This document shows positions 36,174 through 45,910 of a DNA stretch of 64,000 nt, one piece after another. Numbering within the stretch: position 1 is the stretch's first letter; each line of letters opens with the position of its first letter. Origin of the DNA: Magnetovibrio sp. (lineage in GTDB: Bacteria > Pseudomonadota > Alphaproteobacteria > Rhodospirillales > Magnetovibrionaceae); assembly GCA_026196495.1 (NCBI GenBank), contig JAPHSY010000002.1, forward strand, positions 1 through 64,000, written 5' to 3'. The notes beneath the pieces were generated by a model. It saw nothing but the letters and a program-made list of their open reading frames with translations, had not been told where the DNA came from and did no database searches. Both the position numbers and the translations under genes were made by a program.

Positions 36174-37733
36174 TCAGAAACGGAAGTAAATAAATTCGCT
36201 GATTCGATTGAGGCTTAATAGGCAGATCACACCAATTCCAGCCATCGAAAATACCCAAAATGGGGTGGGGCGCCATTGCCATTTTGTTTCGGAAGGTGAT
36301 GGAAGCTGTCCATTGTAAACCGGCAGGGCGGGCTTGTAGCGTGCGAACAGTTGTTGTGTATTGGGGGCTATGACACAAATCAGACCAGCTATTAGAATGA
36401 GCGGTATGCCCAACGTGCGCCAATCTTCCAAAGTGACGATATTGTTTCCATCAAATACCACACCCAGACTGCTGAGAATTCCCGCCAGCGACCCCAGGCG
36501 TTGTTCTGCAGGTGCGGGGAAGGACAGTCCGTTGAACCCTGCCATACTCTTCCAAACGATGATGGCTGCATCTAGTGTTTCTGCACGAAACACCACCCAA
36601 GCCGCCGTTACAGCAATAAACGTGGTTGCCCAGGATAGGGTGGTGAACACATGCCTCAAAGGACCTACTTCAAATCGGATTTCTTTGGTAGCCTGTCGCC
36701 AAGCATGATTGATGACCAAGTATGTTCCATGCAATGCGCCCCAGATGATAAAGGTCCATCCCGCACCATGCCATAAGCCGCCAAGCAACATTGTGGCAAG
36801 GAGTGCGGCAAACATTCGCGGTGCACCGTGGCGATTGCCCCCCAGTGGGATGTACAGATAGTCCAACAAGAAGCGTGACAAAGTCATGTGCCAGCGGCGC
36901 CAGAACTCAACGATGTTTTGTGCTTTGTAGGGGGAATTGAAATTGATGGGCATTTTTATGCCAAACATTAATGACAGCCCGATGGCCATATCTGAATAAG
37001 CAGAAAAATCAAAATACAGTTGGAAGGTATATGCCAGTGCTGCGGCCCAGGCTTCAAAGAATGTGAGTGTCTCACCTTGTAATGTGGCATCAAAAACGGG
37101 GGTCGCAACAAGGGCTAGGTTATCTGCAATCAGAACCTTTTTGGCGAGACCTATGATCAAAATAGACAAGCCAATTGAAACATTGCGGCTGTTGATGCCA
37201 CGTGCTCCCTTGGCAAATTGGGGCAACATTTCCGCATGATGAATGATGGGGCCAGCGATAAGGTGTGGAAAAAATGTCACGAACAAAGCGTAGCGTGAAA
37301 AGTTAACTTCTCGGGCCTGCTGACGATAGGAATCAACCAAAAATGCAATTTGCGTAAACGTGTAAAAGGATATGCCCGCAGGTAATACCACGTTAATGGC
37401 AGGGGGAGGCATATCAGCAAATACAAACAGATTCTCAATGACAAAATTGGAATACTTGAAGTAGCCCAGTAATCCCAGGTTCGTCGCAATAGCGGCAAAC
37501 AGAAGACGTGGGTCTGGGCTTCGGGCTAGGTGTATTCCGACACTGAAATTGAATGCAATGGACGGCAAGATAACGAGTAAATGCCATGGTTCACTAATGC
37601 CATAAAACACGAGTGAAATAAAAGCCAGCCAACCAATACCCGCAGAGCGCCCACCAAGGCGTTCCAAAAACCAATACCCAAATAAAGCTATGGGCAGGTA
37701 CAGTAGTAAAAATTCGTAAGAATTAAAAAGCAT
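36174..37733 (-). CDS. MBOAT O-acyltransferase (AlgI-like), first copy
   Basis: 519 residues with about ten membrane spans. Family hallmarks NIVEFWRRWHMTLSRFLLDYLYIPLGGNRHG near 275 and LLGGLWHGAGWTFIIWGALHG near 315, the latter with the catalytic His. FNSYEFLLLYLPIALFGYW at the start is common in this family. It moves acyl groups (often acetyl) across the inner membrane for O-acylation of exported polysaccharide. The downstream SGNH-like gene is the probable transferase partner. Acyl donor and target glycan unknown. Confidence 0.88.
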   Translation of the reverse strand: MLFNSYEFLLLYLPIALFGYWFLERLGGRSAGIGWLAFISLVFYGISEPWHLLVILPSIAFNFSVGIHLARSPDPRLLFAAIATNLGLLGYFKYSNFVIENLFVFADMPPPAINVVLPAGISFYTFTQIAFLVDSYRQQAREVNFSRYALFVTFFPHLIAGPIIHHAEMLPQFAKGARGINSRNVSIGLSILIIGLAKKVLIADNLALVATPVFDATLQGETLTFFEAWAAALAYTFQLYFDFSAYSDMAIGLSLMFGIKMPINFNSPYKAQNIVEFWRRWHMTLSRFLLDYLYIPLGGNRHGAPRMFAALLATMLLGGLWHGAGWTFIIWGALHGTYLVINHAWRQATKEIRFEVGPLRHVFTTLSWATTFIAVTAAWVVFRAETLDAAIIVWKSMAGFNGLSFPAPAEQRLGSLAGILSSLGVVFDGNNIVTLEDWRTLGIPLILIAGLICVIAPNTQQLFARYKPALPVYNGQLPSPSETKWQWRPTPFWVFSMAGIGVICLLSLNRISEFIYFRF

Positions 37734-37804
37734 GGGATGCAGATATGTTGTGTTTAGGCCCTAATGTTGCATCAATGGTTCAGTTTTTGTGCAACAGACG
37801 TGCT

Positions 37805-38833
37805 TTATCTCAAAATTTGATTGAGGGCGTAGGTTAGTGGGTTTCGCCACAACTGACGATGTTTGACGATGGCAGAGCGCATTTCGGATAGTTCATCAAA
37901 AAGTTGGAGATAACGTTGAACCATGGTGCTTGCTGTGTGCGGATAGAATTTTATGTTGGCTTGATGTACTGGATAGTTCGACATCATTTTTTCAAGTGCA
38001 CCTGCAAAATCATCAGGACCATTGAAGACTTCACCAAAGCCTTTGCAATATTCATCCATGCAACCACTGCCTCGATAAATTAACGGCAGTCCGCACAAAG
38101 CTCCTTCGTTTTGGTGGTTTCCGCCTGGCTCGTTCATCGAAGCTGTGACGTAAACATGATAGCTACTTAAAGTGTTGTTGAGGTGTTGGGCGTCTTGCGG
38201 TTCCAGCAAACGGGCATTTCTAAATGTGAAGCCTTTGGGGACATTACCAATGTAATCAAACTGGATACGGTCTTTCCATTGTTCCGTTCCCAACATCTCA
38301 TCAATCTGTTGATAGACGTCAAAGCCTTTCATCCAATTTCCACCCCAATGGTGTGTAACCAATTTTAATGGGCTGTCACCATCCCAAGCTTGGTAACCCT
38401 GGTCATTGAATATGGTTTCGTCTGCGCCATTGAGTATGACGCTGTTGTCACGATGGTCATCGGCTGTCCACACGCTGAGATCCTTCAGCCAGCTGCCAAC
38501 AAACACGGTGTGGTCTGCAGCATAATTGGCGGTGCGAAGGCGAAAATTCATGGTTTTTGTTTTTTTACGCTGATCACACTCGTTGATGCGGTGGATCGCG
38601 ATGGCATTGGGGTTTTTGAACGTGAGATAACGTAAAATTTCTCCACCGGCAAAGGTGAAGAGGTCCAGTCGTGAGCGCGGGTCAATCATCAAAATGATGT
38701 CAATGTCGTCATCATCTAAATTATGGACGACCTGGTCTCCGCGGGCTGTTAGAGCATTTATCAGTGAATTGACAAAGCGGTTACCACCACCCCAGGGGCC
38801 TTGTTGTAACTTATAACCGATGGCGACTTTCAT
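37805..38833 (-). CDS. GT4-like glycosyltransferase
   Basis: 342 residues from ATG 38833, whose ATGA overlaps the previous stop; six extra residues upstream are doubtful. MKVAIGYKLQQGPWGGGNRFVNSL at the N-terminus, HRINECDQRK, TVFVGSWLKDLS, VILNGADETIF (GT4-like hinge) and VYVTASMNEPGGNHQNEGALCGLPLIYRGSGCMDE near 260. The E...G...P region resembles donor binding in GT-B enzymes, but the usual E-x7-E is altered. It lies between two MBOAT/SGNH pairs. Donor unknown. Confidence 0.68.
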   Translation of the reverse strand: MKVAIGYKLQQGPWGGGNRFVNSLINALTARGDQVVHNLDDDDIDIILMIDPRSRLDLFTFAGGEILRYLTFKNPNAIAIHRINECDQRKKTKTMNFRLRTANYAADHTVFVGSWLKDLSVWTADDHRDNSVILNGADETIFNDQGYQAWDGDSPLKLVTHHWGGNWMKGFDVYQQIDEMLGTEQWKDRIQFDYIGNVPKGFTFRNARLLEPQDAQHLNNTLSSYHVYVTASMNEPGGNHQNEGALCGLPLIYRGSGCMDEYCKGFGEVFNGPDDFAGALEKMMSNYPVHQANIKFYPHTASTMVQRYLQLFDELSEMRSAIVKHRQLWRNPLTYALNQILR

Positions 38834-39747
38834 GGGCGGTATCCAAAACAAGCGTGCAGAATGTTATTCGTAAACATTTCTGCACCTGTAATGTTGAGAT
38901 GATCGGGGTCTAAGAATACGTCGTTATCATATGCAGACGTAAAATTGAGGTATTTGACACCGACGTTTTCCGCCAATGTTTTATAGAATTCAAGACCCTG
39001 CTGATAAGAAGTGGTCTCTTTACTGATGCGCAAATAGTTTGAGCTGACGGGAAACGAAACCAAACAAACATCTATGCCGGTCTCTTTTAGTTTTTGGATA
39101 ACGTCAGTGTATGTCTTTGCATAATGTGTTTTGGTTACATCATTGACCGGCAATTGAAGCCCAGCGCGGATTGATGCTTTTTTATCTGCCTCATAGACTG
39201 ATAAGTCGCTAAACCGAATATCAGCATTGGAAATTTTGTTTTTTGCATCACGTGGACTGGGAAACAGAAAACTCAGGATTAAGCTTTTCCAATAGTTCAA
39301 AAGGTACTGGCGATAAACCGGACGATAGAATTGCAACCATGGTTTTTCAGGATCAAACAGTTCGCTGCGCATCAACGATTGATTGCGGCTTAGGCGGTAA
39401 CTGGCAAAGTGATGCGGATCGGCTTGAATGATGACGCCTTTGCTTGTGGGGCGCTTGGCAAAAAAATGTGCTTTTTCGACGATGGTAATTAAGTTGTCTC
39501 CGGCCGTGGAAAAATTTTCAAACTGATCGTGGGTCACAAAACCATTGTCACCTCGTGAATCTGCAAATCCAGCAAAGGGCTTATTTGATGAATGCAGCCG
39601 AGAGGTGATGTCATCAAATGTGCTGTGGGGTACGACAGTGGTCCGCACGATTATTTCGCTGCCAATAACAAACACCACGGCACCCACCATGAACATCGTG
39701 ATGAAGCCAATGGAGAAGCGTTTAGAATTGGAAATAGATGAACTCAC
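38830..39747 (-). CDS. Membrane-anchored SGNH-like protein paired with second MBOAT
   Basis: 305 residues. One N-terminal membrane span (about 12-35) then a periplasmic domain. FADSRGDNGF near 61 may be a Ser block (GDS-like order changed), and FLDPDHLNITGAEMF near 282 gives the D-x-x-H pair of SGNH hydrolases. It overlaps the second MBOAT gene by 26 bases and the GT4-like gene by four. It is not closely similar to the other SGNH-like protein (34949), so the two pairs may use different acyl groups or acceptors. Confidence 0.6.
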   Translation of the reverse strand: MSSSISNSKRFSIGFITMFMVGAVVFVIGSEIIVRTTVVPHSTFDDITSRLHSSNKPFAGFADSRGDNGFVTHDQFENFSTAGDNLITIVEKAHFFAKRPTSKGVIIQADPHHFASYRLSRNQSLMRSELFDPEKPWLQFYRPVYRQYLLNYWKSLILSFLFPSPRDAKNKISNADIRFSDLSVYEADKKASIRAGLQLPVNDVTKTHYAKTYTDVIQKLKETGIDVCLVSFPVSSNYLRISKETTSYQQGLEFYKTLAENVGVKYLNFTSAYDNDVFLDPDHLNITGAEMFTNNILHACFGYRP

Positions 39748-41302
39748 CAGATTGCCCTTGCAATAGGATGGTTGTGAGAAACAGTGCGGCTAAGCCGAAA
39801 GCGGCCCCCGCTTTTAAGGATGGCTGCCAGGCCCAAACTCTTTTGCCCAATATCTGGGGTTTGCGATTTGTGTCGAAATCCAAAGCCGGATCGAATTTGC
39901 ACATAAATTCCTGTGTGCTGGGCATTAGCCAAACAAGCATCAATACACCAACGATCCAAACCAGTTGCATACCGCCACCGTAATGCGGAATGTTGGCAAA
40001 CCCCACACCCAGTGAGGCTATGCTTGTCCCCATATCCCCCATAATTTCCTGGTAATGGGGGGGGAGGACAATGCCGTTAAACGTGAAGAGGCCCTTATAA
40101 ATACGTATGGCGCTATCAAGACTTTCGGCGCGGAATAAGGTCCATGCAAAACTAACAGAAAGCAAAGTCACGATGCGTCCGGTCCAACGTTTGGTGCGCC
40201 CCAGACGACGGCCTTCATGCTCATCGCCATGGCCGACGATGTTCCACCACAGATGATTTAAGGCTAAGTAAGCACCGTGCAGGATGCCCCACAAAACAAA
40301 TGTCCACCCTGCTCCATGCCACAGTCCGCCGAGGGCCATAACAATCATGAGATTGGTGTAGCGACGCGCACGTCCGTTTCGGTTTCCCCCAAGAGGGAAA
40401 TAAACATAGTCACGGAGAAAACGAGATAACGTCATATGCCAACGTCGCCAGAAATCAACAATGTTGGTTGCTTTGTATGGCGAGTCGAAATTCAGTGGCA
40501 AGCGGATACCAAACATACGCGCGAGCCCAATGGCCATATCGGAATAACCGGAAAAATCGAAGTAAATTTGGAAGGTGAAGCTAATTACCCCAACCCAGGC
40601 TTCGATAAATGTTGGGTCCCCGCCCAGTTGTGCGCCATTGAATACACGGTCGGACCAAAATGCCATTTTGTCGGCAATCACCACCTTTTTAAACAGGCCA
40701 ATGGTGAAGATGGTCAGTCCAACCGATATATTGCTCCACAATTCATTTCCACGGGCAAAGGGCTTTTTAAACTGACCCATCATTTCACTGTGATGGACAA
40801 TAGGCCCCGCAACAAGTTGGGGAAAGAACGTGACAAACAGACTGTAAGATAGCAAATCAGTCTCATCAGCTTGTTTGCGGTATACATCCACCAAATAAGC
40901 AATTTGCTGGAAAGTGAAAAATGAAATCGCTAATGGCAATATGATGTATATGCCATCGAATGTTTTGCCACTTAACGAGGTGAACGTATCAATAAAAAAG
41001 TTGGTGTATTTGAAAAAGCCAAGAGCGCCTAAGTTGGTTGAGACACCAATAATAAGCAAACTTTTGGCAGTTCGGCTTTGTTGCGTCTGTTTGGATAATA
41101 TGCGCGCAATAACGAAGTTGAAAACGATCGATGATGTAATGAGCAGCAGGTAAGCGGGTTCCCACCAGCCATAGAAAAATAGCGAACTGACCACCAAAAA
41201 ACCGATACTCGCACGGGTGTGGCCTGAGGCATTGATAAACACAAAGCCGCCCAGAACGATGGGCAGAAAGATCAATAAAAATTCTGGAGAGTTAAAAAGC
41301 AA
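39722..41302 (-). CDS. MBOAT O-acyltransferase (AlgI-like), second copy
   Basis: 526 residues with about ten membrane spans. NIVDFWRRWHMTLSRFLRDYVYFPLGGNRNG near 280 and ALGGLWHGAGWTFVLWGILHG near 320 (catalytic His). Clearly paralogous to the copy at 36174 by shared motifs, yet different in the N-terminal half, which suggests older divergence rather than recent duplication. It is 12 bases downstream of a GT4 gene. Likely O-acylation of the same polymer at another position. Confidence 0.88.
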   Translation of the reverse strand: MLFNSPEFLLIFLPIVLGGFVFINASGHTRASIGFLVVSSLFFYGWWEPAYLLLITSSIVFNFVIARILSKQTQQSRTAKSLLIIGVSTNLGALGFFKYTNFFIDTFTSLSGKTFDGIYIILPLAISFFTFQQIAYLVDVYRKQADETDLLSYSLFVTFFPQLVAGPIVHHSEMMGQFKKPFARGNELWSNISVGLTIFTIGLFKKVVIADKMAFWSDRVFNGAQLGGDPTFIEAWVGVISFTFQIYFDFSGYSDMAIGLARMFGIRLPLNFDSPYKATNIVDFWRRWHMTLSRFLRDYVYFPLGGNRNGRARRYTNLMIVMALGGLWHGAGWTFVLWGILHGAYLALNHLWWNIVGHGDEHEGRRLGRTKRWTGRIVTLLSVSFAWTLFRAESLDSAIRIYKGLFTFNGIVLPPHYQEIMGDMGTSIASLGVGFANIPHYGGGMQLVWIVGVLMLVWLMPSTQEFMCKFDPALDFDTNRKPQILGKRVWAWQPSLKAGAAFGLAALFLTTILLQGQSGEFIYFQF

Positions 41303-41314
41303 ATACGTGCAACT

Positions 41315-42463
41315 TTAAATGACTTTTTTTGAGAGGGATAATGTTTCGGCCTGGGTGCGAATGATGGTTTCCAGGGCTTGTTCCATACGTGAAATGGAGA
41401 AATGTTTTTCAACGGTCTTACGTGCTTCAATTCCCATGCGCGTGCGGAGTTCTTCGTCCCTTTTAAGGAGGTGAATTGCATCACCCAAAGCATTGGAGTT
41501 ACCAGGGGGAACCAAAAGACAATTGGTGCCTGATTTCAATATGTCCCGGTCCCAAAGCCCTTTGATGTCAGAGACAATAACAGGTTTGCCACATGCCATG
41601 GCCTGTAGTGTGACGCTGCAGCCAGTGGGTTGCCATACATCTTGAAGTGGGACCACGACCAGTTCCGCGTTTTGATAGAGCTCACGTAACGATGTGTCTG
41701 TAATTGGTGATTGATTGAGATTCCCACGTACAATTTCGATGTTTGACTTCTCAGTAGGGGCTTCAATATTAAGGCGCGTAATAATACGGATGGGGTCATC
41801 AACATTTGATTGCATCAATGTGTTGAAATCGCGATTGATGTCGCTACCGATGGATAGGATGCCACCGGTTTGAATGGATGTTTTGGCTGGGTGCCAAAAA
41901 CCAGCATCAACACCAAATGGGTAATACGAAGTCTTCTCTGGTGGAATGTTGAATTTCTCAATCGCCACTTGGCGATCCACTTCACCAGAAAAAAACAAGT
42001 GATCCAACCCAGACAAGGCTTTAATGATTTTCTGTGTTGCGTAGCCTTTTATGGCTGGTGGAACACGCTCAGGTATGTCCGAAAGGCCGTGGAACCCACC
42101 CATAAGCAATGTGTCGCTTTTCACTTTGTTGCGATAAAGCCCCATCGACAAACTGAAGAAGTCATTAAAGCTGAGCGCCATATCGAAAGCTGCTATTTCA
42201 TCGGCTAAAGCCATGACCCTTGATGATGCCAATCCAAAGTTCAAAAAACGATTGCGAACTTTTTCGAAATACAAAATAGCCTGACCAGATACGTTCGATG
42301 GATCCTTGCGACTATTGCCGATGGCAACTTTGAAACCCTGTTCTTGAATATGAGTAAGGCCATAGAAGAAATCTTTTGGCGCTTCCCCCGTTTTGACAGC
42401 GTCCAGACGCACCTTACGGGCTTCGCCCGGATATATGAACAGGACAGAAGGCAAAGTTTCCAT
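41315..42463 (-). CDS. Glycosyltransferase family 4 (GT-B)
   Basis: 382 residues. PSVLFIYPGEARKVRLDAVKTGE at the N-terminus, then DHLFFSGEVDRQVAIEKFNIP and TSYYPFGVDAGFW (hinge), ILSIGSDINRDFN, LYQNAELVVVPLQDVWQPTGCSVTLQAMACGKPVIVSDIKGLWD near 275-310. The donor region fits GT4, with the first Glu replaced. Final helix EKHFSISRMEQALETII is typical of GT-B proteins. It transfers an unknown sugar. Between the second MBOAT and a radical-SAM gene. Confidence 0.78.
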   Translation of the reverse strand: METLPSVLFIYPGEARKVRLDAVKTGEAPKDFFYGLTHIQEQGFKVAIGNSRKDPSNVSGQAILYFEKVRNRFLNFGLASSRVMALADEIAAFDMALSFNDFFSLSMGLYRNKVKSDTLLMGGFHGLSDIPERVPPAIKGYATQKIIKALSGLDHLFFSGEVDRQVAIEKFNIPPEKTSYYPFGVDAGFWHPAKTSIQTGGILSIGSDINRDFNTLMQSNVDDPIRIITRLNIEAPTEKSNIEIVRGNLNQSPITDTSLRELYQNAELVVVPLQDVWQPTGCSVTLQAMACGKPVIVSDIKGLWDRDILKSGTNCLLVPPGNSNALGDAIHLLKRDEELRTRMGIEARKTVEKHFSISRMEQALETIIRTQAETLSLSKKVI

Positions 42464-42501
42464 GAGCTACAGTTCAGCCTGATTTCCTATAGGAAAAATG
42501 C

Positions 42502-43584
42502 TTAAGCCTTTTTTTGTTTCTTCATCAAATCGCCAAGGATGGTCATATCACATTGGGAACGACAGAAGTGCTCTTTTGGCAAGGTACCTTCGGCATGCAT
42601 CTTGCGGAAATTCTTATATGTGTCCGAATGCCAAATTTCTTCCAATGAATTTTCGCTCACATGCCCCATGCGCATGACACCATCATAGTCGAGCGGGCAT
42701 GGGATAACCGTGCCGTCATATTGCAATGAGGTTGAGTTGAACGGATATTCACAGAAACAATGGGTGTGTGTGGATGTGTTTTCCGGTGTGTCGTCTTCTT
42801 CGTATAGCCAACGATGGTGGCTATTTTTGATGTAAACGTACACGTTTCGGCTTTGCCATCTTTCTAAGAACTCGCGCTGTTGTTCTTTATTTGCGCCAAA
42901 TTCCAGCATGGTTAGGACCAATACCGTTTCGTATCCACCGCGCTCAATGGCTTCAATACTTTTTTCGAAGCGTTCGTAGATTTCATCTACGACCATTTTT
43001 CGGCCGCGGTATTTATACAGCGTGTCTTCATCCAAACCATCGAAGGAATACTTTACGTAACTGACACCCGCGTCGAGAACGTCCTGGAAAAACTGATCCT
43101 TCATATTCATTGGGTTGCAGGAAAAATACGTTGGAATGTTTTTCTCAGAAGCCAAGCGGATGCGTTCAATCAGCTCTAAGTCCATCGGGGGTTCGCCGAA
43201 CCCGTGGAGTGTGAGTGCGCTGGCGCTGACAACATAATGGAAAAAATCTTCCTCTTCACCACTTAGGATGCTGCTGGGGAAAAGATCAAGATTCAAGAAG
43301 CGCTGCCATTTCAAACGATCAATGGGGGAGAACGGTTCGATCTCCTCAATAACCTTTTTGTACAGGTCCATTGGCATGTGACCAAGCTTGCGCGTCATCT
43401 TGTCCGTGCGTGGGCACATGACACATTTCATGTTGCAGTGATTGGTCGTTTCGACTTGAAAAACTACAGGTTTTTGGGAAATGTAGCTTTCGAACAGAGC
43501 CGCCATGTCAGCGTCTTCCATCCGTCCCTCCATGACCTTTCTCTTCGTCTCAAAAGAGCGGAGATAGTAGTTGATATCCTGCAT
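42502..43584 (-). CDS. Radical SAM/SPASM protein
   Basis: 360 residues with GAAGGAAA as ribosome site. Radical SAM cluster NHCNMKCVMCPRTDK near 48 (CxxxCxxC), LTLHGFGEPPMD, YVKYSFDGLDEDT. The C-terminal SPASM-like region CFCEYPFNSTSLQYDGTVIPCPLDYDG plus CRSQC gives Cys for extra clusters. SPASM enzymes often modify peptides or oxidise substrates, and in sugar loci they act on sugars or aminoglycoside-like precursors. A second one lies at 45911. Substrate unknown. Confidence 0.82.
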   Translation of the reverse strand: MQDINYYLRSFETKRKVMEGRMEDADMAALFESYISQKPVVFQVETTNHCNMKCVMCPRTDKMTRKLGHMPMDLYKKVIEEIEPFSPIDRLKWQRFLNLDLFPSSILSGEEEDFFHYVVSASALTLHGFGEPPMDLELIERIRLASEKNIPTYFSCNPMNMKDQFFQDVLDAGVSYVKYSFDGLDEDTLYKYRGRKMVVDEIYERFEKSIEAIERGGYETVLVLTMLEFGANKEQQREFLERWQSRNVYVYIKNSHHRWLYEEDDTPENTSTHTHCFCEYPFNSTSLQYDGTVIPCPLDYDGVMRMGHVSENSLEEIWHSDTYKNFRKMHAEGTLPKEHFCRSQCDMTILGDLMKKQKKA

Positions 43585-43740
43585 TGTTCGTTTCCTTCAA
43601 GTCGCCTGCAACAGAGTCATCCGTTGTTCAGCCAGGCATTCAGTTCATTGTGGGCTTTGAGAGAGAAAGGCCATGCTTAATTTGCAAGCTTGCCAGAATT
43701 TCACATTCGCAAAGATACTTTAGAATCATTTTATTGTCAC

Positions 43741-45159
43741 TTAACCTTCGCGTGTTTTGCTTGATTTATGCGCTTTATCATAAATTTTGCGTAAAACCGA
43801 ATCTATTACTTCGCTATATGGCTTACTTGGGGGAGATACGAAATAGCTAATATCACGTTCAAGCACTTTGAGGTAATCCAGGTCTTCGGTGCTGGCCAAT
43901 AATTCTACTGATTTTTCAATTAGTTCCTTTTGGCTGGTTGCCACAGGAAATGTGTCGGATCGAAAAATCTCTTCGAAGTGCACCATGCCGGAAAAAATTT
44001 CAAAAATACTGCCTTGTTGCTCTTGATCCAGCGGCATGAAGCAAAGTGGCGGTTTCCCGTGTAATGCAGCTTCGAGAATGATGGTTGATAAGGGTGAAAT
44101 AACGGCATCTATGTGTGTCAACACATCGTGGGTGCGGCTATAAGGCGCATCTAAGAAAATGCGGCAATCACCTTTTGCAACCCGTTCCACATACGGTGCC
44201 ATGCTGCGTTCAATTTCAACATGTTTCCAATTGGCTGATTGCATTCGTTCACCATCCTTGCCGCATTCTCCCCATGGATGGGGGCGGTATAGGATGCTGG
44301 TGTTTTTTAAGATACCTTGTTCGCAGGCCTCATTGAGAACACTTAGGTGGCTATATTCATCAACTTTTTTGCTCGAACCAGCATACATCAAAATTTTGTG
44401 ATTGGGGTCAATACTGTGTTCTGCACAAAATGCCTCACGGTCCAGGCTCGGAGGTTGGCGAAAGATATCAAACTGTGCTGCGCCTGCTTTGATGAGGTTT
44501 TCGTCTGGAATGTTCATATAACGTTTACAATGGGCGGCTGTCTGCTCCCCCCACACGACGCATTTATCAGGGATACCGGCAACGGTCTGTTTGATGCTGG
44601 GGTTGTCCCATGAATTCATGATCAAAACAGACGGGATATCCTGCTGAGCACTTTCTGCTATCACGTCGTTGATGAAGTATCCGTCAAACGTACTGGGATG
44701 AATGACTAGATCGGGACGTTCTTCTTTCAGCAAGGTTGTCAGTTCGGTACAGGGGTTCTTTTTCAGCCGTGAAAAAATATTGCGTTTGAAAATTTGAAAG
44801 ATGCCAGGCAAGCCATACACAGTCAGTTGAACGGATGCCTTCCAGCCCAACAAGTGACGGACATACCGACGTCGTTCACCGTAATCTCGACCAGGACGTA
44901 GCATGAGTTGCTGCGCTTGGAACAATCGTTTCCACAACCAAATGCGTTGGCGGGATAAAGTCAGCCGACGAAATGGTGCGTTGAGCGGGAGGTTCGTCGG
45001 GTCAAGTGTTATACGGTTCCAATCTTCTGGTGGAAAAATAAAGGTTACATCATGGTTTTGGGTGAGCTCTTTTAGGGCCCCTGTCAAAACGAAGTGACGG
45101 ATGCAAATGTCTGATTCAATAAAGACAAACAGCTTCATACGCTTGCTTTGTTCAAGCAT
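43741..45159 (-). CDS. GT-B-like glycosyl- or glycerophospho-transferase, uncertain family
   Basis: 472 residues from ATG 45159 (MLEQSKRMKLF), overlapping the cytidylyltransferase stop by eight bases; ATG 45138 is an alternative. MKLFVFIESDICIRHFVLTGALKEL, LVIHPSTFDGYFINDVIAESAQQDIPSVLIMNSWDNPS, KILMYAGSSKK, ILYRPHPWGE and DAVISPLSTIILEAALHGKPPLCF resemble GT-B folds of the epimerase/glycerophosphotransferase or Kdo-transferase kind. The HP and S-S-T-x-x-x-E-A segments would bind donor phosphate. Donor is perhaps the CMP-sugar made by the next gene; this is inference. A 156-bp gap follows. Confidence 0.6.
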   Translation of the reverse strand: MLEQSKRMKLFVFIESDICIRHFVLTGALKELTQNHDVTFIFPPEDWNRITLDPTNLPLNAPFRRLTLSRQRIWLWKRLFQAQQLMLRPGRDYGERRRYVRHLLGWKASVQLTVYGLPGIFQIFKRNIFSRLKKNPCTELTTLLKEERPDLVIHPSTFDGYFINDVIAESAQQDIPSVLIMNSWDNPSIKQTVAGIPDKCVVWGEQTAAHCKRYMNIPDENLIKAGAAQFDIFRQPPSLDREAFCAEHSIDPNHKILMYAGSSKKVDEYSHLSVLNEACEQGILKNTSILYRPHPWGECGKDGERMQSANWKHVEIERSMAPYVERVAKGDCRIFLDAPYSRTHDVLTHIDAVISPLSTIILEAALHGKPPLCFMPLDQEQQGSIFEIFSGMVHFEEIFRSDTFPVATSQKELIEKSVELLASTEDLDYLKVLERDISYFVSPPSKPYSEVIDSVLRKIYDKAHKSSKTREG

Positions 45160-45868
45160 CGCTACTGTCTTTCTGTGCAAACATGAAATCTGCCAACAGT
45201 AAATCGTACGGCGTGTCAATATTGGCCATTGTTTCGTTGATCACCTGGGCACCGGTTCGTTTGCCCAAAATGGTTTTCTGGTTAACTAAGCATTCACGTG
45301 TAAAGGCATAAGCAACCCCATTTCGGTGATAAACCGGTGTGAGCTGCTGGCGTGCAATGATGTTAGCCCCATCGGGATCATAAAATGCCAGTTCGTTGTC
45401 ATCTATGGTGAGCTGTTTGAGGGGGTGTCCCTTTGAATCCGTTTCCGAAACACTCCACACAGCATCCCAATTTCCTTTGATTAACATTTCCATGCAATCG
45501 GTTACGTGTTTTGCCGTGCGCATGGGTGATGTCGGTTGCAGCATTAAAATGATATCGTACTGAATTTGATCAATGTCTTCCATCGTTGCCAAAGCATGAG
45601 ACATCACTTGGTAGTCGCTGATACGATCACCGGACAACTCTTCCGGACGGCGAAATGGTGCATCAACGCCTGATTCTTCAGCAATGCGTGCAATTTCATC
45701 GTGGTCGGTGCTGACAACGGCTCGATCAATTTCTGGGATTTGGCTCACGACATCACCAACCAAGGCAACCATGGGGCGGCCGTTTACGGTTTGAATGTTT
45801 TTAAGTGGAATACCTTTCGAGCCCCCGCGTGCGGGTACGACTGCGAGGATACGCTTGTTACCAATCAT
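45152..45868 (-). CDS. CMP-sugar (acylneuraminate-type) cytidylyltransferase
   Basis: 238 residues, the usual NeuA/PseF/LegF length. ILAVVPARGGSKGIPLKNIQTVNGRPMVALVGDVV (CTP-binding P-loop-like motif), VVSTDHDEIARIAEESG, ILMLQPTSPMRT and NRNGVAYAFTRE-like segment HRNGVAYAFTRECLV. It activates a nonulosonic-type acid with CTP. Its neighbours (synthase-cupin 47613, HAD phosphatase 46966) are the upstream steps. Whether the sugar is Neu5Ac, Leg, Pse or a KDN-like acid cannot be told. Confidence 0.9.
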   Translation of the reverse strand: MIGNKRILAVVPARGGSKGIPLKNIQTVNGRPMVALVGDVVSQIPEIDRAVVSTDHDEIARIAEESGVDAPFRRPEELSGDRISDYQVMSHALATMEDIDQIQYDIILMLQPTSPMRTAKHVTDCMEMLIKGNWDAVWSVSETDSKGHPLKQLTIDDNELAFYDPDGANIIARQQLTPVYHRNGVAYAFTRECLVNQKTILGKRTGAQVINETMANIDTPYDLLLADFMFAQKDSSDA

Positions 45869-45910
45869 GAAATAAATCCAACTTTGATGCTGATGCGCAG
45901 GTTAACGATC

